Origin: Clostridia bacterium
Lineage (GTDB): Bacteria; Bacillota; Clostridia; Christensenellales; Aristaeellaceae
Direction of reading: 5' to 3'
DNA: 64,000 bases
Assembly: GCA_017447185.1 (NCBI GenBank)
Contig: JAFSOC010000021.1
Coordinates: 1 to 64,000, forward strand
Under the pieces are notes generated by a model. It was not told the DNA's origin. It searched no databases and saw nothing but the letters and a program-made list of their open reading frames with translations. The position numbers were made by a program, and so were the translations under genes. Shown piece after piece: positions 8,031 to 17,700 of this stretch (position 1 is the first letter of the stretch; each line of letters starts with the position of its first letter).

Positions 8031-9094
8031 AGCAGCAGCGCAAAGTTGCCCTTCCCCGCTACGGCGAATACAACTGTGTCCTGAAATATATAGTGGAACA
8101 GGGATTCGAGGCGCAGTGCATCCTCCCGCCCCCGCTGTCGAGGCGGACGGAGGAACTGGGCGCGCGCAACAGCCCGGACCTGGTCTGCACCCCGTTCAAG
8201 ACCACCCTCGGGAGCATGATCGAAGCCCTGGAGGCCGGCGCGGATACGATCATCATGGTCCACGGCGCCTGCCGGCTGAATTACTTCGGCGAGCTGCAGG
8301 AGCAAATCCTCCGGGACCTGGGATATTCCTTTGAATTCATCAACCTGTCCCTTTATAACACGGGGAAAATAAAGGATATCCTCCGGGCCCTGAAGGTCAT
8401 CAATCCCCGCTGCAACATGGTAAAAGCAGGCCGGGCCGTGTATGACGCCGTGAAGATGGTGGAGCACCTGGACGATACCACCTCCATGTACTACCAGAAC
8501 TGCGGTTTCGATCCCACGGGCACCTACCCGAAGATTTACCGCAAATTCATCTCGGACATGTACGCCGCCCGGAGCCTCGCGGATATCCAGGAAGGATACC
8601 GGAACGCGAACCATGCCTTTGCGGACGTAGTGCTGGAGAAAAACCCGGATCCGATCCGCATCGGGATCATCGGCGATTACTATACGGTCATGGATCCCTT
8701 CTCCAACCTGGAGATTGAGCAGAAGCTGGCGGATATGGGAGTGGAAGTCCACCGCCTGATGAACATCACCAATGATATGCTGCGCAACAGTGAAAAGAAC
8801 AAGCAGATTATCATCCGCCGCTTCAGCGAGTATTCCATGGGTGCCAGCTCCACCACCGATATCTGGCAGGCGCAGAACTTCGCCGAGCGCGGGTTCGACG
8901 GCCTGATCCAGGTTAAGTCCGCCTTCTGTATGCCGGAGACGGATATCATGCCGGTGCTGGCGAACCTGTCCCGGGAATACAGTATCCCCGTGCTGTACCT
9001 GACCTATGATTCCCAGACCAGCGACGTCGGCCTGATGACGCGGCTGGAAGCCTTTTTCGATATGCTTGAAATGAGAAAGAAGGTGGCCCCTTGA
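8027..9094 (+). CDS. 2-hydroxyacyl-CoA dehydratase D-like (HgdB/BcrC fold) protein
   Basis: A 355-residue protein of the 2-hydroxyacyl-CoA dehydratase/benzoyl-CoA reductase superfamily, atypical branch. Recognisable stretches are CTPFKTTLGSMIEAL, MVHGACRLNYFGELQ and PVLYLTYDSQTSDVG, the last typical of the C-terminus of HgdB-like subunits. Cysteines in PDLVCTPFK, HGACR and KSAFCMPETD are candidates for cluster binding. The start ATG at 8027 overlaps the previous gene, and its own stop overlaps the TTG start of the activase gene. Together the genes look like an ATP-driven radical reductase/dehydratase of unknown substrate. Confidence 0.85.
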   Translation: MKQQRKVALPRYGEYNCVLKYIVEQGFEAQCILPPPLSRRTEELGARNSPDLVCTPFKTTLGSMIEALEAGADTIIMVHGACRLNYFGELQEQILRDLGYSFEFINLSLYNTGKIKDILRALKVINPRCNMVKAGRAVYDAVKMVEHLDDTTSMYYQNCGFDPTGTYPKIYRKFISDMYAARSLADIQEGYRNANHAFADVVLEKNPDPIRIGIIGDYYTVMDPFSNLEIEQKLADMGVEVHRLMNITNDMLRNSEKNKQIIIRRFSEYSMGASSTTDIWQAQNFAERGFDGLIQVKSAFCMPETDIMPVLANLSREYSIPVLYLTYDSQTSDVGLMTRLEAFFDMLEMRKKVAP

Positions 9095-10044
9095 GCACAC
9101 AGAACGCATTCCTCGGCATCGATGTGGGGTCCATTTCCACCAAGGCCGTCATCATCGATGAACACAATACGATCCTGGCCCAGGAATATATATGGACTGA
9201 AGGCAATCCCATCGGCGCCGTCAAGAAGCTGCTGGGCCTGCTGGAAAAGCAGCTGGACCGGGACACGTGGCAGATCGTCGGCGTGGGTGCCACCGGCAGC
9301 GCCCGGCGGCTGGTGGGATCCATTGTCGGGGCCACCGTGGTCAAGAATGAGATTACCGCCCATGCCGTGGGAACCACCACCTTCCATCCGGACGTGCGGA
9401 CCATCCTGGAAATCGGCGGGCAGGATTCAAAGATTATCCTGGTGGAAAACGGCATCGCCGTGGATTACGCCATGAACACCCTGTGCGCTGCCGGAACGGG
9501 AGCCTTCCTCTCCAGCCAGGCCAGGCGGCTGGGCATCGACGTGGAGGAAATGGGACAGTATGCGCTCCAGTCCGCCCATCCCACCATGATCGCCGCGCGC
9601 TGCACTGTCTTCGCCGAATCGGACCTGGTGCACAAAATCCAGATGGGACACCCGCGGGAGGATATCATCGCCGGCGTCTGCCGGGCCGTGGCGTCCAACT
9701 ATATCAACAATGTGGGCAAGGGAAAGAAGATCTGTTCCCCTGTCGTGTTCCAGGGCGGTGTCAGCAAGAACGTGGGCGTTGTCCGCGCTTTTGAGGACCT
9801 GCTCCAGTGTCCGGTCATCGTGGATGAAAACGGACACCTGATGGGCGCCATGGGCGCGGCCATTCTAGCGAAGCGCGGCCTGAAAAGAACGGTGTTCGAT
9901 TTTTCCGTCGAAAAGATGGACTTTGTCACCCGGGAGCGAAACTGCGGCGGCTGTTCCAATAACTGCGAAGTCATCTGCGTATACCGGGACGGCAGCCTGA
10001 TCGACTTCTGGGGCAACCGCTGCGAGCGGGGCGCCGTGCACTGA
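9091..10044 (+). CDS. BadF/BcrA-type acyl-CoA dehydratase activase
   Basis: A 317-residue ATPase of the ASKHA fold, the archerase type that injects an electron into a 2-hydroxyacyl-CoA dehydratase partner at the cost of ATP. It shows GIDVGSISTKAVIID (phosphate 1), EIGGQDSK, cysteines in NTLCAAGTGAFL and AARCTVFAESDL that should bind the [4Fe-4S] cluster between two monomers, and VFQGGVSKNVGV. An additional C-terminal cluster of cysteines (NCGGCSNNCEVICV and NRCERG) may hold another centre. Translation starts at TTG 9091, overlapping the stop of the preceding gene and placed after AGAAAGAAGG. Confidence 0.92.
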   Translation: MSTQNAFLGIDVGSISTKAVIIDEHNTILAQEYIWTEGNPIGAVKKLLGLLEKQLDRDTWQIVGVGATGSARRLVGSIVGATVVKNEITAHAVGTTTFHPDVRTILEIGGQDSKIILVENGIAVDYAMNTLCAAGTGAFLSSQARRLGIDVEEMGQYALQSAHPTMIAARCTVFAESDLVHKIQMGHPREDIIAGVCRAVASNYINNVGKGKKICSPVVFQGGVSKNVGVVRAFEDLLQCPVIVDENGHLMGAMGAAILAKRGLKRTVFDFSVEKMDFVTRERNCGGCSNNCEVICVYRDGSLIDFWGNRCERGAVH

Positions 10045-10130
10045 AAACTCCCGCGGACCATACCGGAACGCGGTTTCAATAGAATAACAATTAAATGAAA
10101 TGATAGAGAGAGAAAGAGGGAGGAACAAAC

Positions 10131-11015
10131 ATGTTCGGACGCAGACCTGACGGAAGAAGAGTAAAGAAACTGGACCCCATTGTTCAGATTACACCCTATC
10201 TGATGCCCATGCGCTGTGACGCCCAGGTGTTCCTGGAGCATAAAGCAGATTATGAAAAGATGAGCCGCTATATCGTGCGCAAGAGCCAGGAGGGAGAGAA
10301 GATCACCTTCATGCAGATCCTGGTGGCCGCCTATGTCCGGGCTGTCAGCCGGAATCCGGAAGTCAACCGCTTCATTTTCAACAAGCAGTATTTCTCCCGG
10401 AACAACTGTTCCGTATCCTATACGGTGCTGAAAAATCCGCAGGATACCGACAGCAACGAGGATACCGTGCGCATCCTCTTTGACCTGACGGATACCATCT
10501 TCGACGTCCGGGACCGGATGAACGATGCGGTGGAAAAATGCAGGGCTTCGGAAGAAGGCGGCTTCGCCATCAAGCTGGCCAGCGGACTGCTGGCTGTGCC
10601 CGGCCTGGCCACGCTGGTGGTCGGACTGGTACGGCTGCTGGACCGGTACGGTCTTGCCCCGGGCATCCTGATGCGGGAGCTGCCGCTCTACAGCGGACTC
10701 TATGTTACCAACAACGGTTCCATCGGTCTGCACAATCCCCTGCACCATATCTATAACTTCGGCAACGTCAGCCTGTTCTTCGGCATGGGCAGCATCCAGA
10801 AGGAAGCTGTGGTGGAAGCTGGCAACACCAGGATGCGCCGTTACCTGCCCATCGGGATCACCGCAGATGAGCGCGTCTGCTCCGGCGCGCACTACGCCGC
10901 CTTCTTCTTTGATATCATGCATTACATGGATCATCCGGAAGAGCTGGAAACTCCGCCTGAAGAGGTGCGCTTCGATCCCGGTGTGGAATACCATGTTCCC
11001 AAGGTCCGGAAATAA
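10131..11015 (+). CDS. Acyltransferase-fold (E2/CAT-like) protein lacking catalytic residues
   Basis: A 294-residue protein with the fold of 2-oxoacid dehydrogenase E2 catalytic domains, seen in ITFMQILVAAYVRAVSRNPE, NRFIFNKQYF and the C-terminal GITADERVCSGAHYAAFFFD. In true E2 enzymes the last motif reads DHRVxDGA, with catalytic His and Asp. Here His is Glu and Asp is Ser, so classical acyl transfer is unlikely. No lipoyl domain is present. A good GGAGG site precedes the ATG. It follows the dehydratase operon after 86 bases and could be cotranscribed; a CoA-binding or structural role is possible but unproven. Confidence 0.8.
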   Translation: MFGRRPDGRRVKKLDPIVQITPYLMPMRCDAQVFLEHKADYEKMSRYIVRKSQEGEKITFMQILVAAYVRAVSRNPEVNRFIFNKQYFSRNNCSVSYTVLKNPQDTDSNEDTVRILFDLTDTIFDVRDRMNDAVEKCRASEEGGFAIKLASGLLAVPGLATLVVGLVRLLDRYGLAPGILMRELPLYSGLYVTNNGSIGLHNPLHHIYNFGNVSLFFGMGSIQKEAVVEAGNTRMRRYLPIGITADERVCSGAHYAAFFFDIMHYMDHPEELETPPEEVRFDPGVEYHVPKVRK

Positions 11016-11033
11016 CCTCCCGTGCATAAAGAA

Positions 11034-11064
11034 ACATGCAGCGCATTCAGCGCTGCATGTTTTT
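11034..11064. terminator. Bidirectional terminator between convergent genes
   Basis: An 11-bp perfect stem (ACATGCAGCGC with GCGCTGCATGT) with a five-base loop, followed by TTTTT on the plus strand and by TTTCTTT on the minus strand. It lies between the E2-like gene and apt, which face each other. Confidence 0.85.
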
Positions 11065-11075
11065 GCAAATGCATT

Positions 11076-11621
11076 TTACTTGCCGGGATAAGTGATCAGG
11101 GACCGGATGTCATATCCGGAAAGCCTCTTCCGTCCTTCCAGGCCGGCGAGTTCCAGCACGAACACCATCCCGACCACCACACCGCCCAGCTTTTCAACCA
11201 GTTTCGCGGCGGCAGCGGCGCTCCCTCCGGTGGCCATCAGGTCATCCACAATGAGGATCTTCTGTCCGGGCCGGATCGCGTCCGCATGGACTTCAATCTC
11301 CGCCTCGCCGTATTCCAGTTCATATTTCTGGCTGACGACTGCACGGGGGAGCTTTCCCTTCTTGCGCACGGCAACAAATCCCTTCCCCATTCTGTAAGCC
11401 AGGGGGACGCCGAAAATGAAGCCGCGGGATTCAGGCCCGACGATCAGGTCAAAATCCAGGTCCTTGACCGCATCCGCCATTCCGTCAATCGCCATCTTCA
11501 GTCCGTCCGGATCAAGAATCACGGAAGTGATGTCCCGGAACATGATCCCGGGCTTCGGGAAATCCGGAATGGTGATGACATAATCCTCAAGCCTGTCCTT
11601 TTTCACGTGCGTTTCCTCCAC
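11076..11621 (-). CDS. apt: Adenine phosphoribosyltransferase
   Basis: A 181-residue cytoplasmic enzyme that makes AMP from adenine and PRPP in purine salvage. It has the APT start region IPDFPKPGIMFRDIT, the LIVGPESRGFIFG segment, and the PRPP-binding loop ILIVDDLMATGGSA. Length matches the family (170-185). It is preceded, on the same strand, by the DUF6465 protein gene, whose stop is 15 bases upstream of its ATG. Confidence 0.97.
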   Translation of the reverse strand: MEETHVKKDRLEDYVITIPDFPKPGIMFRDITSVILDPDGLKMAIDGMADAVKDLDFDLIVGPESRGFIFGVPLAYRMGKGFVAVRKKGKLPRAVVSQKYELEYGEAEIEVHADAIRPGQKILIVDDLMATGGSAAAAAKLVEKLGGVVVGMVFVLELAGLEGRKRLSGYDIRSLITYPGK

Positions 11622-11636
11622 GCCCTGTCCGGGTGA

Positions 11637-12056
11637 TCAGTCCCACAGATCCACGCTGCCGGTTTCCTTGCCGCGGACCCAGTATGCCTTGTTCTCGTCC
11701 ACGCGGATATAGATCTTGTCCGCTTTGCCAACCTTGGCCAGGATCGCTTCGGGAGTGATGTCTCCGCCCATGGGGCTCTGAATGATCATCTCCACCTTCT
11801 TGGCGGCGGGCTTGGCAGCAGGCTTCTTGGCGGGAGCCTTGGCGGCGGGTTTTGCCGCGGGTTTTGCAGCGGGCTTCGCAGCAGCGGGCTTCGCAGCAGC
11901 TTTGACAGCGGGCTTCGCGGCAGCCTTCGCAGCAGGCTTGGCAGCGGGCTTCGCAGCAGCGGGCTTCGCAGCAGCCTTCGGAGCGGCCTTCTCGGCGGGC
12001 TTCGCGGCGGTTACTTTCGTTTCAGTCTTCTTTTCTTCAGTCTTCTTGGTAGCCAT
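11637..12056 (-). CDS. Lys/Ala/Pro-rich histone-like protein with DUF6465 domain
   Basis: A 139-residue basic protein. Residues 1-87 are low-complexity repeats of AAKPA and AAKPAAKP type, like the tails of histone H1 or mycobacterial HupB. Residues 88-139 (MIIQSPMGGDITPEAILAKV to the acidic end) form a small domain I recall as DUF6465, found in related Clostridia. I start at the second ATG (MATKK), nine bases after AAGGAGG; the first abuts the ribosome site. Nucleic-acid or cell-envelope polymer binding through the cationic tail is likely but inferred. It probably shares a transcript with apt. Confidence 0.82.
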   Translation of the reverse strand: MATKKTEEKKTETKVTAAKPAEKAAPKAAAKPAAAKPAAKPAAKAAAKPAVKAAAKPAAAKPAAKPAAKPAAKAPAKKPAAKPAAKKVEMIIQSPMGGDITPEAILAKVGKADKIYIRVDENKAYWVRGKETGSVDLWD

Positions 12057-12123
12057 TGGTTTCATCCTCCTTCGTTGGTTCAAGCGGTATTGTAGCAGAA
12101 TTACCTTTGTTTGTCCACAGTTC

Positions 12124-13968
12124 CTAAACTTCCATCGCTTTGCTGAATTGGGTTTCGTACAATTCCTGGTATGTGCCGCCGGCATGAACCAGGTCTTTAT
12201 GCGTTCCGCGCTCTACAATCCGGCCGTCCCGAACCACCAGGATTTCGTCCGCCGCCAGGATCGTGGACAGCCGGTGGGCGATCAGGATAGAGGTACGCTG
12301 TTCAATCAGCGGATTGATGGCTGCCTGGATCGCAGCCTCCGAAATGGAGTCCAGTGCAGAGGTGGCCTCATCAAAAATCAGGAGTGCCGGATCCTTCAGC
12401 AGCGCCCGGGCGATGGAGATGCGCTGCTTCTCGCCGCCGGAGAGTTTCAGTCCCCGGTTGCCCACCATGGTGTCCAGCCCGTCCGGCTGTTTCGCGATGA
12501 AGTCGTAAATATTCGCCTTCCGGCAGGCTTCGATCATTTCCTCTTCCGTCGCCTCCGGTTTCGCGTAGAGCAGGTTATCCCGGATCGTCCCGTTGAACAG
12601 GTAGGTCTCCTGGGTCACCACGCCCACCTCGTCCCGCAGGGAATGCAGCGTCAGGTCCCGGACATCCGTTCCGTCAAAAGTCACCCTGCCGCCGGTGGCA
12701 TCCCACAGCCGCGGAATCAGGTTCACGATGGTGCTCTTCCCGCTGCCGCTGGGGCCAACGATCGCGATGCAGTCGCCGCTGTGCAACGTGAAGTTGATAT
12801 CCTGCAGGATCATCCGCTCCCCGTCGTAGGTAAAGTCCACGTGGTCAAACACAATTTCCCCCTTCGCGCCAGTCAGTTCCTTCGCGTCGGGCCGGTCATC
12901 GATCTCCGGTTTCATGTCGTAGTATTCGAAGATACGGGTAAACATCGCCATGGACCGGATCCAGTCCACCTGGATGTTCAGCAGGCTGTTCACCGGGCCG
13001 TACATCCTGGCAAGCAGCGCCACCAGCACCGTAATATCGCCCACGGACAGGCTGCTGTCATATTTCATGATCAGGATACCGCCCACCAGGTACAGCAGCA
13101 TCGGCCCGATGGTGGTCAGCGTGCTGAGCAGCATGAAGAACCACCGGCCGGCCATCCGCTCCCGGATGTTCAGTTTGATCATCCTGCCGTTGGCTTCCTC
13201 GTACCGGGTATATTCCGCTTTCTCCCGCCCGAAGAGCTTCACCAGCAGCTGGCCGCTGACCGAAAGTGTTTCGTTCAGGATCCCGTTGATTTCATCGTTG
13301 CAGGCCTGTGCCTCCCCTGCCAGCTTCCACCGCCGTTTGCCGGCCATCCGGGTCGGCAGCGTGAAAAGCGGCACCACCGCGATGCCCACCAGCGCCAGGA
13401 TCCAGTTCTTCTGGAACATTGCAACCACCGCCACCACCAGCGTGATCGTATTGGAAAGGATGCTGGTGAATGTACCGGTGACCACCGATTCCACACCGGA
13501 GATATCACTGGTCATCCGGGTGATGATATCGCCCTGGTTGGCGGAAGTGAAGAACCGCTGGGACATCTTCTGCAGGTGCCGGTACATCTGGTTGCGCATA
13601 TCAAAGGAAATATGCTGCGCGATCCAGTTGTTCAGGTAGGTTTCCCCGACACCGATCAGGTTGGAGACCAGGTGCAGCCCCAGGGATAGCAGGATCAGCC
13701 GGATCAGCGCGGAGATCCCCTCGCCGAACCATCCGCCCAGGTTCTTGCCAGTCAGCACATCGATGATGTTACCGGTCAGGATGGAGGGAAACAGGCTGCA
13801 TACCGAAGAAACGGCGATGCAGACCAGCACCAGTGAAAACTGTTTCCAGTAGGGCCGCAGGTACGAAAAAACACGCAGGAGCAGCTCTTTGGTGATCTTC
13901 GGGGAATTCTTTTTTTCTTCCTCTGTCAGGAAAAATGCCCGTCTCCCCGGGCCGCCCGGGCCTGCCAT
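12124..13968 (-). CDS. ABC exporter, fused permease-ATPase
   Basis: A 614-residue half-transporter of the MsbA/multidrug type: six membrane helices (about residues 35-330) followed by an ATPase domain with Walker A GPSGSGKST, Q-loop VVTQETYLFNGTI, signature LSGGEKQR, Walker B LLIFDEATSALD and H-loop LIAHRLST. All catalytic residues are intact, so a homodimer would have two working sites. Start at 13968 follows GGGAGG by seven bases. It is a single-gene unit; the substrate cannot be told from sequence. There is no C39 peptidase domain, so it is not a bacteriocin-processing transporter. Confidence 0.93.
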   Translation of the reverse strand: MAGPGGPGRRAFFLTEEEKKNSPKITKELLLRVFSYLRPYWKQFSLVLVCIAVSSVCSLFPSILTGNIIDVLTGKNLGGWFGEGISALIRLILLSLGLHLVSNLIGVGETYLNNWIAQHISFDMRNQMYRHLQKMSQRFFTSANQGDIITRMTSDISGVESVVTGTFTSILSNTITLVVAVVAMFQKNWILALVGIAVVPLFTLPTRMAGKRRWKLAGEAQACNDEINGILNETLSVSGQLLVKLFGREKAEYTRYEEANGRMIKLNIRERMAGRWFFMLLSTLTTIGPMLLYLVGGILIMKYDSSLSVGDITVLVALLARMYGPVNSLLNIQVDWIRSMAMFTRIFEYYDMKPEIDDRPDAKELTGAKGEIVFDHVDFTYDGERMILQDINFTLHSGDCIAIVGPSGSGKSTIVNLIPRLWDATGGRVTFDGTDVRDLTLHSLRDEVGVVTQETYLFNGTIRDNLLYAKPEATEEEMIEACRKANIYDFIAKQPDGLDTMVGNRGLKLSGGEKQRISIARALLKDPALLIFDEATSALDSISEAAIQAAINPLIEQRTSILIAHRLSTILAADEILVVRDGRIVERGTHKDLVHAGGTYQELYETQFSKAMEV

Positions 13969-14121
13969 GGCAGCACCTCCCTGTTTTGTGCACCGATCAG
14001 TTATCTGCATTATATGCGCTTTCCTTTTCCGAATCAATGATCCCGCTGCAGAAAGTCTTTGACACAGGCCGTTTCCCGGAGTACAATCTCCCGCAGGATT
14101 TCCCTACAGGGAGGAAGACGC

Positions 14122-14652
14122 ATGGAGATCGTTGCCCAGGTATTCGGCATTCTTGCCTTTATTGTTTCCGTCATCTCGTTCCAGATGAAAACCTACCGGC
14201 AGATTCTCCTGGTCCAGACGCTGTGCGCCAGTCTTTTCGTGGTACATTTCCTCCTGCTGTCCGGCTGCGGGCAGGCGGACGCCGTCACCGGTGCCGTGCT
14301 GAACGGGGTCTGCGCCGTCCGGGATGTGGTGCTCCTCTTCACGGAAAAGAAGCGCACCCCGAAGCTGACAACCCTGCTGGCTGTTGTCTTCTCCGTCATC
14401 ATCCTGGTGATCGGCATCCTGTCCTGGAGCAGCTGGGTTTCCCTGCTGTTTATCGTCGCCATGCTGTTCAACACCGTGGCCATGTCCATCCCCAACCCCA
14501 ACACGGTCCGGCTGTTTATCATGATCTCCTCTCCCTTTGCCCTGACCTATGATATCCTGACCCATTCCATCGGCGGAAGCATCAATGAGGTGGTCTCCTT
14601 CATCTCCGCGCTGACCGCCTATCTCCGCTGCCGGCGCTCCGCCGCAAAATAG
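14122..14652 (+). CDS. YgjV-like inner membrane protein
   Basis: A 176-residue polytopic membrane protein with about six hydrophobic segments, starting IVAQVFGILAFIVSVISFQM and containing KTYRQILLVQTLCASLFVVH and NGVCAVRDVVLLF, typical of the YgjV family of unknown function. The ATG at 14122 follows GGGAGGA. It is divergent from the ABC exporter and is followed by the protease gene with its own promoter. Confidence 0.85.
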   Translation: MEIVAQVFGILAFIVSVISFQMKTYRQILLVQTLCASLFVVHFLLLSGCGQADAVTGAVLNGVCAVRDVVLLFTEKKRTPKLTTLLAVVFSVIILVIGILSWSSWVSLLFIVAMLFNTVAMSIPNPNTVRLFIMISSPFALTYDILTHSIGGSINEVVSFISALTAYLRCRRSAAK

Positions 14653-14675
14653 CGCCTTTTCCTCCTCCGCGCGGT

Positions 14676-14704
14676 TTGATTTTTCAGCGTGCCGCAGGTA
14701 TAAT
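14676..14704 (+). promoter_or_regulatory. Promoter of the subtilisin-like protease gene
   Basis: TTGATT (14676-14681) and TATAAT (14699-14704) with a 17-base spacer, 42 bases before the protease ATG. Confidence 0.8.
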
Positions 14705-14746
14705 ACCCGTAGATCCCGCGAACAACCTGCCGGAGGACAAATACAG

Positions 14747-17700
14747 ATGCATCGACTGCTTTATAAAACAGTATCCATATTTCTGGTTTTGCTGATCGCC
14801 TGCGTTTCCCTGCCCTTCTCGGCAGCGGATGAAGTGTCCGCAGGCGATCCGCTGTCTTTCTATCAGTGGTACCTGCAATCCCCGGGTCTTTCCCTGAACG
14901 CACCGGATGCCTGGAGCTTCCTTGCCGGAGGAAGGGATGAAGCGGTGGTCGCTGTGATCGATACCGGCATTAACGTGAATCATGAGGACCTGAAGAACGT
15001 GCTGTGGACCAATCCGGGGAACCTGGGCCTGCCCGGGGAGCACGGTTTCAACACCCAGGAGAGCAACTCCGTCCTGACAGATCTGGAGGGTCACGGCACC
15101 CACTGCGCAGGCATCATCGCCGCCCAGTCCGGCAACGGGGCCGGGATCGCTGGTGTCGCCTCCGCGGCCAATGTGAAAATCATGATGGTTGCCACCAACC
15201 ATTCGGATCCGGAACATATAAACGATCTTCTTTCCACGGACCGGGAAATCGGCGCCCTGGAGTATGTCCTTCGCGCGAAGCAGGCTGGCGTCAATATCGT
15301 GGCCGTCTCCTGCTCCTGGGGCCAGGGCGGTCAGAGTGGCGTACTGGACGATATCCTGAATCGCCTGGGTGAGGAAGGCATCCTGACCTTTTTCGCTGCC
15401 GGAAACGAACACATCAATCTGGATTACAGTGAATACCACACCGCGGGCACCTCTCCGTACCGGGTCACCGTCGGCGCGGCGGACCGCTATGGAAATGCCT
15501 CCGGTTTCAGCAATTACGGCCGGAGAAAGGTGGACCTGTTTGCCCCCGGCGTCAATATCCTTTCCTCCGTCAGCTATCCCTGCTATTTCCCGAATCTCTG
15601 GACCCCGGAAAAGCGCAGTGAAACCACCGCATATTACGGCCTCTTCGACGAAAATACCGTCTGCCTGGAAGACGGTTCCGTGATTCCTTCCGTCACCGGC
15701 TGCGATGAAACCGTGAAGCCCTTTGGAGCCTCCGTGTTCCGCGCCCAGCCCCTCCTGCCGAAGGAAGAAGGGGAACCTTATGTCACCGGCGCCGTGTGCG
15801 AACTGGAAATCGTGAAGGATCACACCTTTACGGATACGGACCGTCCTGCCTCCCTGAAGGTAACAATTCACAGCGCCTCCTACGGGGAGCAGTACTTTCT
15901 GTACTTTCCCTATGACAAGGATCCGTCAACCACCGGCAGCGACAATACGGATCTTTCCGTATGCGTGACCCGCGAAACTCTGGAGGGGGAACTTCCCCTC
16001 TCCGTTTCCGTCGGTGAAATCCTGGTGGATACGGACGGAAACTGCGAGCTCGTCAACGCCGGAATGGAGGAAACGAACCCGGGCCTGACCAACCAGGGAA
16101 TCATGACCCACTGCTGCAACAGTTCCTCCGACAATGACAGCCTCATCACCGGCGTGGAGGAACTGGAAGGACGCACATGCGGCGTCGGCGTGCAGGTTGT
16201 CGTGAATTCGGAGGATGAGGATGCGGTGGGTGACCTGCATTTCTACCTGGATTCCATCGCGGTCTCCAGACCCGGCATTGAGCTTTCCGCCGATGACGCC
16301 TATGACATCATGGGCGGCACCTCCATGGCCACTCCCGCCGCAGCCGGTGCCTGCGCGGTGCTGGCGTCCTTGTATCCCCGGCAGGAAGGGCAGTCCGGAT
16401 CGGAATACGCACTGGAAACCCGGGCACGGCTTCTCTCCTGCGTCCGCAGGACTGAAGAACTGAAGGACCTGTGCGCTTCCGGCGGTTATCTGGACCTGAG
16501 CCTGCTGGGTGCGGAAAATCCCGCCCTCACCCGGGCGGTCTGCGATGTGGACACCGGGGATGTAATCCTCAACGGTATCAACCTCGGCGGAAGCGCAGTT
16601 CTTTCTTACCGGAAAACAGCTGAAGAAGGCGCGCAGGCTGTCGCCCTCCCCTCCGGAGGAATGACCGTGGACGCGTCGGAAGACGGCAGTACCCTGACGA
16701 TTCACAACGCAAAGGAGCTCTTTGGCTCTTTCGTGGAGTTCGCCCTTTCGGAGAACGGATCCGTCCGGGCGAAGCTGGAGGATTTCCTCGTCAAGGGCCA
16801 GTCCTCCCTCTCCCTCGCCTGGGAGGACCTGCACCTGCAGGAGCAGGAGAATACCCTGCCGGAAGTGAGCTGTATCCTTACGGATGAGCATCACGATAAC
16901 CTGTATGGCTTTGATCCGCATACCGGCACCCTCTTTCGCTGGGACGGATCCGGCTTCAGCGCGGTCCTGGGAACCGGCCTCTTGGACGCAGCCATCGCTT
17001 TCCTGGAACAGGAAGGTATCTCTTACTATGATGTCCACCGGAATACGCAGGTCACCCTCGAAGACCTGTCCGCCCCGGTGTATACCGGCAACCGGCTGTA
17101 TCACTGGATCACAACGGAATACAGGCCTTCCGCAGAAGCAGAGGAAAGCATTACCCGGCGGTATCTTGCCGTCATGGATTACACTGCTGCAAAGCCCACC
17201 TGGTCCTTTACGGAGACAAAAAGCTGGACAGAGCTTACCGGCTCCGATTCCTGCTCAGACATCACCCTGGCCGGCCTGGACGGGAAAATATACTGCATCG
17301 GCCTGGGGGACGATACGCCCTTCATGCTATGCTATGATCCGGCGGAAAACGCCTGGCAGAACACAGCCGCCCTGCCGGTCACCCGGGACAGCTGGACCCT
17401 TGTCTCCGGCAACGGAAAGATCTACGCGCTGCTGGGGTTGGAAAACAGTCTTATCCAGTCCCGGCGCTGTCTGGACGGGTATGTCTTTGACGGAGCCGGA
17501 TGGGAAAAGCTGCCGGAAATCCCTTATGCAGGGGATGATCCGGACCCGGATGCAGTTCACAGCAAAACAGCTTACGGAGCCTGTACCGTCACGGAGGACG
17601 GACTGGTCCTGCTCAACTGTCCGGCGGAAGGCGGCGGAAACTGTTTCCACTGGGATCCGGAAACCGGTGCCATCGAGCCGCTGTACCTCAGCATGTCCGG

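Noticed and set aside
11800..12010. Tandem DNA repeats as a noncoding satellite
   Set aside because: They encode the Lys/Ala/Pro tail of the histone-like protein in one frame with a proper start and a folded C-terminal domain.
11782..13689. A 635-codon plus-strand frame with an Ala/Gly-rich start
   Set aside because: It spans the antisense of both the histone-like gene and the ABC exporter and shows no family motifs.
12124..13968. ABC exporter as the bacteriocin transporter
   Set aside because: It lacks the N-terminal C39 peptidase domain needed for double-glycine leader cleavage, and it is far from the precursors; the same holds for the heterodimeric exporter at 21880-25410.
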